Assembly: GCA_000383735.1 (NCBI GenBank)
Contig: KB912146.1
Coordinates: 3,864 to 34,530, forward strand
Direction of reading: 5' to 3'
Length of the DNA: 30,667 nt
DNA from: Verrucomicrobia bacterium SCGC AAA164-M04
GTDB taxonomy: Bacteria > Verrucomicrobiota > Verrucomicrobiae > Verrucomicrobiales > Akkermansiaceae
The translations under genes were made by a program, and so were the position numbers. Within the stretch, counting starts at the first letter, position 1. Every line of letters begins with the position of its first letter. Of this stretch, positions 25,674-30,667 are shown piece by piece. Below the pieces are notes generated by a model that had not been told where the DNA came from, did no database searches, and saw only the letters and a program-made list of their open reading frames with translations.

Positions 25674-26456
25674 ATGTCAGAATCAAATAGAAACACGTCG
25701 TCCGAACAGTCCTCACAGGGTTCGGGTAATCAGTCAGGTAACCGCAACCGCAACCGCAACCGCAACCGCAACCGCAATCGAAATCGAAATCGAAATCAGC
25801 AGGGTCAGAGCGGTGGAGATCGTGAAGGAGGTGGAGGGAGCGGCAATAATCAGCGTCGCCGAAACAATGGTGGAAATAGCGGTTCTGGGTCGCGCCGCCG
25901 TTCTTCCAAACCTAAACCCCTCACCTTGTTCGAGAAGATTAAGAAATTTTTCGGGCTCTACAAGGAATCGAAGCCTAGCCGCTCTACTAAAAATGAAGCT
26001 AGGCAAAATACTCGTAAGCCTAAAGAGAATGTGCGCGACGCCTCTGGTCGGATGGGTTCTAAAGGCTCCTCTTCAGGGGGTAAAACCGCGAGGGCCCGCC
26101 AAAAACCAAGGCCAACCCCGGATAGCTCGCAAGTCGAAGGGCAGCGTCTTTATGTTGGAAACCTTTCTTATGATGCCGCCGAACACGATCTTGAAGACCT
26201 TTTTAAAGGAGTAGGCGCGGTGCGTAAAATTGAAATTGTTTACAACCGAAATACGCATCGCTCAAAGGGTTATGGTTTCGTGGAGATGGCCCGGATTGAT
26301 GAAGCTAAGCGTGCGGTTGAAGTTCTTCATGATCAGCCCTTTATGGGACGCACTCTCATTGTGAATGGTGCCAAGTCGAAAGGTGCCGTCGATGCCGATG
26401 GTGATCCAGCTCCGCAGGAAAATCCTCCGCCAAATCTTCCTGAGAACGAGGAGTAA
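25674..26456 (+). CDS. RRM RNA-binding protein with Asn-Arg repeat
   Basis: A 260-residue protein ending in a single RNA recognition motif at about 158-233, with RNP2 LYVGNL (159-164) and RNP1 KGYGFVEM (198-205). Bacterial RRM proteins of this kind bind RNA and occur widely in PVC bacteria and cyanobacteria. The first 150 residues are low-complexity and very basic: nine Asn-Arg dipeptides at 23-40, Gly/Arg/Asn-rich stretches, then a short conserved-looking helix PLTLFEKIKKFFGLYKES (82-99). Such regions resemble eukaryotic RGG-type disordered domains and could promote RNA binding or condensation (inference). A strong terminator follows 20 bases after the stop. Expected to be cytoplasmic. The long upstream region may be an autoregulated leader. 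Confidence 0.92.
   Translation: MSESNRNTSSEQSSQGSGNQSGNRNRNRNRNRNRNRNRNRNQQGQSGGDREGGGGSGNNQRRRNNGGNSGSGSRRRSSKPKPLTLFEKIKKFFGLYKESKPSRSTKNEARQNTRKPKENVRDASGRMGSKGSSSGGKTARARQKPRPTPDSSQVEGQRLYVGNLSYDAAEHDLEDLFKGVGAVRKIEIVYNRNTHRSKGYGFVEMARIDEAKRAVEVLHDQPFMGRTLIVNGAKSKGAVDADGDPAPQENPPPNLPENEE
25740..25793 (+). repeat. Hexanucleotide tandem repeat (AACCGC)6(AATCGA)3
   Basis: Six perfect AACCGC units (25740-25775) followed by three AATCGA units (25776-25793) and a degenerate AATCAG. They encode nine Asn-Arg dipeptides. A six-base period keeps frame on expansion or contraction, so length could vary without inactivating the gene. Confidence 0.95.
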
Positions 26457-26476
26457 TCAGCTTGCAACTAGATTTT

Positions 26477-26511
26477 AGCCCGTTCGGTGTTTGCCGGGCG
26501 GGCTTTTTTTT
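26477..26511 (+). terminator. Rho-independent terminator of RRM gene
   Basis: AGCCCG (26477-26482) pairs with CGGGCT (26499-26504), with an inner CGG/CCG pairing, followed by T8 (26504-26511). It sits 20 bases after the RRM stop and before the miaA GTG, which argues against starting miaA upstream of it. Confidence 0.88.
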
Positions 26512-26524
26512 CCAAACTCGCCCT

Positions 26525-27415
26525 GTGATTCCTTCACGATTTTTTCTCTGCGGGCCAACTGCTTCTGGCAAGACGGCTCTTGCCCTAGCGCTTGCCGAGG
26601 CTTGGGGTGGGGAAATTGTGAATGGCGATGCCTTCCAAGTTTACCGCGGGCTTAAAATTCTAAGTGCCGCGCCTTCTGATGATGAGCAGGCGGCCTGTCC
26701 GCACTATCTGTTTGGTGTTATAGGTGCCGCCGAATCGATGGACGCTGCCAAGTATGCGGCTTTGGCCAATCCGGTAATCGAAGAAATTGAAAGCCGTGGA
26801 AAGACGGCAATCGTCGTGGGAGGTTCGGGCTTGTATCTTAAATTCCTCACACATGGAATAGCGAAGGCGCCACCGGGAGATGAGGGGATCAGGGCAGAAT
26901 TGGAAAATTGGCCAGTGGATCAGATTTATGAACGTTTAAAAGAGCTAGATCCAGATGAGGCCATGCGGCAGAATTCGCAGAATCGAAGGCACCTTTCGCG
27001 CGCACTCGAAATCTGTCTTGTGACTGGAGGAAAAGCTTCGGAACTTCGTCAAAACTTTGGGGACCCAACTTTGTTGGAAGGTTTGAAAGGGATTGTTTTG
27101 ACTTGGCCGCGCGAGATGCTGGCGGAGCGAATTGCTCTAAGGACGCGTATCATGCTGAATTCTGGAGCGATTAATGAGGTCAAAGAGCTTCCTCTCGAAG
27201 CAGGAACGATCCGGCAGGCGATAGGAGTTCGCGAAATCGATGCCTATCTAAGTAAGGAACTGACACTCGCTGAATGTGAGGAGCGGATTACGATCTCGAC
27301 GCGACAATACGCAAAGCGGCAGCGCAATTGGTTCCGGCGGGAAAGTTGGTTGCGTTCGGTCGATGGAAGCTTGCCACTCGCTAGGAAGGTTGCGGAAATC
27401 AACCGGTGGGATTAG
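26525..27415 (+). CDS. miaA: tRNA dimethylallyltransferase MiaA
   Basis: Adds a dimethylallyl group to N6 of A37 in tRNAs reading codons that start with U; cytoplasmic. I chose GTG at 26525, giving 296 residues, because the only earlier in-frame start overlaps the preceding terminator and there is no other start before the P-loop. The P-loop GPTASGKT is at 10-17. GDAFQVYRGLKILSA replaces the common DSRQVYRGLDIGTA. VVGGSGLYLKFLTHGI, RRHLSRALEI and RQYAKRQRNWFRR are typical of the family. Length is on the short side but complete. The 3' end overlaps the convergent SHD1 gene by 17 bases. Confidence 0.94.
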   Translation: MIPSRFFLCGPTASGKTALALALAEAWGGEIVNGDAFQVYRGLKILSAAPSDDEQAACPHYLFGVIGAAESMDAAKYAALANPVIEEIESRGKTAIVVGGSGLYLKFLTHGIAKAPPGDEGIRAELENWPVDQIYERLKELDPDEAMRQNSQNRRHLSRALEICLVTGGKASELRQNFGDPTLLEGLKGIVLTWPREMLAERIALRTRIMLNSGAINEVKELPLEAGTIRQAIGVREIDAYLSKELTLAECEERITISTRQYAKRQRNWFRRESWLRSVDGSLPLARKVAEINRWD

Positions 27416-28157
27416 CCTTGATGCGCTCGTTGGTAATACGAACAACAACAGAATATAGGTTGCCATCTTGTCCCGTGCCGAGGAGGACAGAATGTTCGTC
27501 CTCGGTTCGCCAGAGGTGGGATCCTAAAATGAGTCCGTCTTGGAGATCAGCTGAATTGGGGTAGGGAGCACCTTGCACAGCATCGCCATGGAGAATTGTG
27601 AGAAGTTTGATCAGCTCGGTCCAGTTGTTGCGGAGTGTTCCACTATATGCGTCGAGTGATTTTCCTTTTGTCCGAAGGGTGACTTCTTTGAGCTTGGCGT
27701 TACCATCCCAGTCAAAGTAGAGGTAACAATGGAGGCCGCCGATTGTTTGCTTTGTCTTGAAGGTCCCATTGAGTCCGACGCGGGCAATCATGGCTGCCGG
27801 AACGGATGAAACAACATTAGGGCTGGTGCTCAGTTTTTCGACAACCTCTTTGCGGCTGTCACCAAATTCGAGGGTGTCGAAAGCGGCCCCTCTGGGTGCT
27901 GCTGTAGTAGTTTTATCGACGCCTTTCCCCTTTTCTTTTGGTGGATGGTTGGCCCTTAGCCATGCTTGGTCATCGGCATGAAGTTTGGCAATTGAGAAGG
28001 TCAGAATTCGTCCGCCTTTTCTGAGTGTGACTAGCTTGCCATCATTGGAAACATAGGAGGCGTCGAAGGATTTATCACTAGAGGCACTTTTCCATGTTCG
28101 GGCGGTAAGCGAGAAAGTCGAAAGAAGGAGGGTGGCAAAAAGAATGAAAACACGCAT
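27399..28157 (-). CDS. Secreted SHD1-domain protein
   Basis: A 252-residue protein with a signal peptide (MRVFILFATLLLSTFSLTA). Residues about 20-73 (RTWKSASSDKSFDASYV ... VTLRKGGRI ... IAKLHADDQAWL) match the SHD1 (SLA1 homology domain 1) pattern that is frequent in exported proteins of Planctomycetes and Verrucomicrobia. After a Lys/Thr-rich linker, the remaining about 165 residues form a domain I do not recognise (FDTLEFGDSRKEVVEKLSTS ... LYFDWDGNAKLKEVTLRTKG), whose phrasing resembles small SmpA/OmlA-like or SPOR-like modules only loosely. The 3' end overlaps miaA by 17 bases in convergent orientation. Periplasmic location is likely; role unknown. Confidence 0.85.
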   Translation of the reverse strand: MRVFILFATLLLSTFSLTARTWKSASSDKSFDASYVSNDGKLVTLRKGGRILTFSIAKLHADDQAWLRANHPPKEKGKGVDKTTTAAPRGAAFDTLEFGDSRKEVVEKLSTSPNVVSSVPAAMIARVGLNGTFKTKQTIGGLHCYLYFDWDGNAKLKEVTLRTKGKSLDAYSGTLRNNWTELIKLLTILHGDAVQGAPYPNSADLQDGLILGSHLWRTEDEHSVLLGTGQDGNLYSVVVRITNERIKANPTG

Positions 28158-28475
28158 GATCTTTAATCAAGGAAATGGTTTGGAAAATTCCCAGAGGAAA
28201 TGCTCTGAGACTAGATTTTTTTTTAAAAAAAGGATTCTTTGGTATTGCTGATGAATCGAGCCATAGCAATTCCCTATTTAATGAGAGATGAAGGTTTTAA
28301 GGGGTGGAGTGAAGCTGCAACGGGGAAATATTTTGTCAATCTGGAGATCTAAATGTTCGTCTTTGACTGCATGGCTGGCGAATCGGAAATTGTTAACGCT
28401 CCGCAGGGCTATTCTAATGATTGAATGACTTGATCTTCGGTCGTTAGGTAATAGAGCAGCATAAGGTGGCGATGA
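28158..28475. other. Intergenic region upstream of SHD1 gene
   Basis: About 318 bases without a recognised gene. It contains a T9A7 tract (about 28216-28231) and an inverted repeat ATTGCT/AGCAAT (about 28244-28270), either of which could belong to the SHD1 promoter. Two small plus-strand frames (28251-28352, 33 residues; 28288-28428, 46 residues) have no Shine-Dalgarno or family resemblance and are not called. Confidence 0.45.
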
Positions 28476-28507
28476 AAAAAGCCGCATTCCGAAGAAGGCG
28501 GCTTTTT
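28476..28507. terminator. Bidirectional terminator
   Basis: AAAAAGCCGC (28476-28485) and GCGGCTTTTT (28498-28507) form a perfect ten-base stem with A and T tracts on both sides, so it works on either strand. On the minus strand it lies 22 bases after the stop of the TIGR04073-like gene, the most likely user. Confidence 0.9.
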
Positions 28508-28529
28508 GAAAACTAGCGAGAAGTGGTTT

Positions 28530-28959
28530 CTACCACTTCTGGGAGCGTGAGTGGCTAAAGTAGGTTTCGAAACCAAGCTCGGGTGGGAATTCAGAAAGTC
28601 CGTCACGAGGATTCATTTCAATCCGGGCGTCATTACCACAACGAGTGTAGGGTGGCTTGAAGGTGCCGCGGTGAGTTGGGCTGTGGAAGGTCACAAGCTC
28701 ATATACACCATATCCGATACGATTGAGAGCTCGTCGTGAGCCATCGACGATTCCATGAGCCCATCCTGACCTGCGGCCTTCTGTTTCAGATTTCCGCACC
28801 ATTTGTTCGGGAATCTCGGTGACTCCGTAGAGGATGTTTGCGACAGCCCGGCCGAGCTTACGCGAAGAACTGTATTTGGTTCCCGGAAGGGGCTTGGATG
28901 TCAGCCTGTGCGGGAATGGCAAAGCCAATGGTGAGTGTGATCAGTAGGAGCTTTCTCAT
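28530..28959 (-). pseudogene. TIGR04073-like exosortase-associated small protein, apparent frameshift
   Basis: Two overlapping minus-strand frames together look like one gene. The first frame, ATG at 28959, encodes a clear signal peptide and mature start MRKLLLITLTIGFAIPAQAD then IQAPSG, but stops at 28858. The second frame holds the conserved body: KYSSSRKLGRAVANILYGVTEIP, a tyrosine/glycine segment (NRIGYGVYELVTFHSP) and the C-terminal FPPELGFETYF, matching the TIGR04073 family pattern of exosortase-carrying Verrucomicrobia from memory. Removing one base at GGG (plus-strand 28882-28884) or CCCC (28889-28892) would join them into about 142 residues reading ADIQAPSGTKYSSSRKLGR. The second frame alone starts MALPFPHRL, which is no signal peptide. 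It may be a sequencing error, a true inactivating mutation or, less likely, programmed frameshifting. A bidirectional terminator follows the stop. Confidence 0.72.
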
Positions 28960-29293
28960 TACGATTGCTATTCCACCGAAGAACTTGAAGCTTTGCAATG
29001 GAAAATTGGCGGTTGGAGCGAAAAATCTTTCAATCTCAATGTGGGAGGGCAATTGAGGGATTCGGAGTTCGCTTGGAAGAGGGAAGCTGAGGGGAATTGT
29101 GTTGCCAGTATCACAGAGAATCGAGGAGAACTTTTACGTCTTAGGTGAAAACTCCAAAGGTGAAAACAACCTGAACATGGAATGTCGCTCCCTGCCCGCG
29201 GCTTATCGTCGGTGAAAGAGCGGAAGCCTTGAAAAAATTCCTTTGCCAAATCTCGACTTAATCCAGCACTTCACTAGGGTCCTGCCCGTAGTT
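28960..29293. other. Divergent intergenic region without clear gene
   Basis: About 334 bases between the TIGR04073-like gene and the carboxypeptidase gene, expected to hold divergent promoters. A minus-strand frame (28968-29249) and a plus-strand frame (open from 28948 to about 29149, no ATG) stay open by chance-like composition, with no signal, motif or family resemblance. Nothing else is recognised. Confidence 0.4.
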
Positions 29294-30256
29294 ATGGAAG
29301 TTCGCGTCAAGATATCCAGCTTTTCGAAGTGTTTGCTCGCTGTTCTATGTTTGTTAACTGGAATAACACAGGGTCGGGAAAGCTACATTGCAGTGGAATC
29401 TTACAGTGGGAAGATTGTGCTGGAGCTAAATGCTGACAAAAGAAGGCCGGTAGCTAGCTTGACCAAGATGGCCACCGCGATGGTGGTTTTGGATTGGGCC
29501 AAATTGAGTGGAACAAGTATGGCAGAGATTGCTATTGTGCCTCAAGGGACCTCGTTAATCGGTGGGTTCAATCCAATGGGGCTTATTCCGGGGGATCGGA
29601 TTTCGTTGAGAGAGGCGATGTATTCCATGCTTTTGGGTTCCGACAATGTGGCCGCAGCCACCTTGGCAGACCATGCGGGACGTTCGATTCAGAGCCGTTC
29701 CGGGGGATTGTCACCCGAGGCGGCTTTTGTGACCGAGATGAACAACCTCGCTCGTGGGCTTGGGATGCAGCAGACTCGCTTTGTTAATTCACATGGGATG
29801 GATGGAAGTCGATCACAGGGCATTTCAACTGCCCGCGATATGGCACGCTTAGCTATTTACGCGATGCGCAATCCAGGGTTCCAGTTCTATGTAAAGCAAA
29901 CTGTAAGGACCATTTCATCTTTTCGATTTAATCAAAAGCGGTCTTTTAAAGTTCGCAACACTCACGCGATGATCGGTCGGGGGAATGTAAATGGGATTAA
30001 GAGTGGAAGCACGACACAAGCGGGGCCATGTGCAGCAACAAGTTCGGAAAAAAAACCCATCGTGCGCAAACTTCCGACCGGAGGGACTCAGCTGACGGGA
30101 CGTCGTCTGATTACCATTGCGCTCGGGAGTCCGGATCGATGGGGGATCACGCAAACCTTGATCAATCAGGGGTGGGCTGCCTATGACAACTGGCAGCTGC
30201 AAGGGCGACCTGTTCAGGAGGCACGCGAGCTGCTCATTGTTTCTAAACCCCAATAA
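29294..30256 (+). CDS. Serine-type D-Ala-D-Ala carboxypeptidase (S11 family)
   Basis: Peptidoglycan-trimming D,D-carboxypeptidase/PBP of peptidase family S11, 320 residues. The ATG at 29294 opens a signal-like N-terminus (VKISSFSKCLLAVLCLLTGITQG); an alternative TTG at 29243 adds 17 unrelated residues. Active-site motifs: S55-L-T-K58 (PVASLTKMATAMV), S116-D-N118 (MLLGSDNVAA) and K236-S-G238 (NGIKSGST) in place of the usual KTG. NSHGMDG (165-171) is typical for the family. The protein ends soon after the catalytic domain, without the PBP5 C-terminal beta domain and without an obvious amphipathic membrane helix, so it may be periplasmic and soluble if the signal is cleaved. It precedes pfkA by 28 bases. 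Confidence 0.92.
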   Translation: MEVRVKISSFSKCLLAVLCLLTGITQGRESYIAVESYSGKIVLELNADKRRPVASLTKMATAMVVLDWAKLSGTSMAEIAIVPQGTSLIGGFNPMGLIPGDRISLREAMYSMLLGSDNVAAATLADHAGRSIQSRSGGLSPEAAFVTEMNNLARGLGMQQTRFVNSHGMDGSRSQGISTARDMARLAIYAMRNPGFQFYVKQTVRTISSFRFNQKRSFKVRNTHAMIGRGNVNGIKSGSTTQAGPCAATSSEKKPIVRKLPTGGTQLTGRRLITIALGSPDRWGITQTLINQGWAAYDNWQLQGRPVQEARELLIVSKPQ

Positions 30257-30284
30257 CCCAAAAAATTCACACACACATTAAATC

Positions 30285-30667
30285 ATGAGAATTGGAATTC
30301 TTAATTGCGGGGGCGACTGCCCAGGGCTGAATGCAGTCATTCACGGAGTTGTTGGTGCTGCGGCTTCTAAAGGCTGGGAAACCATTGGTTTTAGAGATGG
30401 CTTTGAAGGACTTCTTCCTCCGGGGGATTTCACCTTCCTTAATCCTAAGGATACTGAGGGAATCCTCAAGCAGGGGGGCACAATCCTTGGGACAACTAAT
30501 AAGGGGAACTTTGCGGCAAAGGTTGGTGAGGGTGATATTGCCCGGGTCCCTCAAGAAATTGTTGATCGAGCTAAGAAAACCCTAGATCAGCTCGAAATTG
30601 GGGCACTCGTGGTAGTCGGCGGTGATGGATCACTGACGACCGCAAATCAACTTTACGAGCAGGGCTG
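30285..30667 (+). CDS. pfkA: 6-phosphofructokinase, 5' part
   Basis: Glycolytic enzyme phosphorylating fructose 6-phosphate; only about 127 codons lie in the window. The N-terminus MRIGILNCGGDCPGLNAVIHGVV carries the nucleotide-binding GGD-PGLNA loop, followed by GFRDGFEGLL, GGTILGTTNKGN and the VVGGDGSLTTA segment. GGDGS, rather than GGDDS, favours ATP over pyrophosphate as phosphoryl donor, although the GGDCPGLNAVI start belongs to the mixed-substrate (group III) PFK type. It starts 28 bases after the carboxypeptidase stop. No ribosome-binding site is obvious. Confidence 0.95.
   Translation, partial: MRIGILNCGGDCPGLNAVIHGVVGAAASKGWETIGFRDGFEGLLPPGDFTFLNPKDTEGILKQGGTILGTTNKGNFAAKVGEGDIARVPQEIVDRAKKTLDQLEIGALVVVGGDGSLTTANQLYEQG

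Noticed and set aside
25740..25799. Possible CRISPR-like or satellite array
   Set aside because: The period is six bases and lies in frame within a coding region; it is a codon-pair repeat, not a CRISPR.
28251..28428. Small plus-strand frames of 33 and 46 residues between the SHD1 gene and the bidirectional terminator
   Set aside because: No Shine-Dalgarno, signal peptide or family resemblance, and they overlap each other in different frames; noted only as possible small proteins.
28948..29149. Open plus-strand frame with a plausible-looking amino-acid composition ending GELLRLR
   Set aside because: It has no ATG or GTG start at its beginning and runs antisense over the signal-peptide start of the TIGR04073-like gene.
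28968..29249. 93-residue minus-strand frame between the TIGR04073-like gene and the carboxypeptidase gene
   Set aside because: Composition looks random, no motif is visible, and it lies in the expected divergent promoter region.

Overview
The window looks like a chromosomal segment of a Verrucomicrobiota bacterium, probably order Verrucomicrobiales. This is inferred from lineage-typical families: a two-gene DUF1501 plus DUF1549/DUF1553 (planctomycete-type cytochrome) module, a secretin of the Akkermansia Amuc_1098 type, a TIGR04073-like exosortase-associated small protein, an SHD1-domain secreted protein and a long-type UvrA. Nothing indicates a phage, plasmid, insertion sequence, CRISPR array, rRNA or tRNA. 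Shine-Dalgarno sequences are mostly weak, so several starts were chosen from signal peptides, gene overlaps or the position of the first conserved motif.

Layout. Positions 1-5261 (minus strand) hold asd (lysine/threonine/peptidoglycan precursor supply), a membrane Ser/Thr kinase carrying two C-type-lectin-like domains, and the 5' part of uvrA, which leaves the window at the left edge. Positions 5500-5921 (plus) hold two tiny lipoproteins followed by a strong terminator. Positions 5987-10443 (minus) are the DUF1549/DUF1553 cytochrome-like gene and the DUF1501 Tat-exported gene. After a gene-free stretch of about 590 bases, 11035-16689 (plus) encodes a TPR-secretin, an overlapping single-pass envelope protein and a AAA-type ATPase; this cluster is the best candidate here for an undescribed envelope system. 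Positions 16707-19063 (minus) are polX and lipB, coupled by an ATGA overlap. Positions 19146-21715 (plus) hold a TPR protein, a branched-chain aminotransferase and a secreted beta-propeller-like protein. Positions 21719-25315 (minus) hold a PBP2-type transpeptidase with an unusual proline-rich tail, a small conserved protein and a short-chain dehydrogenase. Positions 25674-27415 (plus) hold an RRM RNA-binding protein with an Asn-Arg hexanucleotide repeat, a terminator, then miaA. Positions 27399-28959 (minus) hold an SHD1 protein and an apparently frameshifted TIGR04073-like gene sharing a bidirectional terminator region. Positions 29294-30667 (plus) hold a D-Ala-D-Ala carboxypeptidase-type enzyme and the start of a phosphofructokinase.

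Functionally the window mixes housekeeping (DNA repair, tRNA modification, lipoylation, amino-acid synthesis, glycolysis) with cell-envelope genes (asd, PBP2, carboxypeptidase, secretin cluster, lipoproteins, exported lineage-specific proteins). The observations most worth following are the secretin/anchor/ATPase cluster, the kinase with two lectin-like ectodomains, the frameshift in the TIGR04073-like gene, the repeat-tailed PBP2 apparently lacking a retained membrane anchor, and the (Asn-Arg)9 repeat in the RRM protein.
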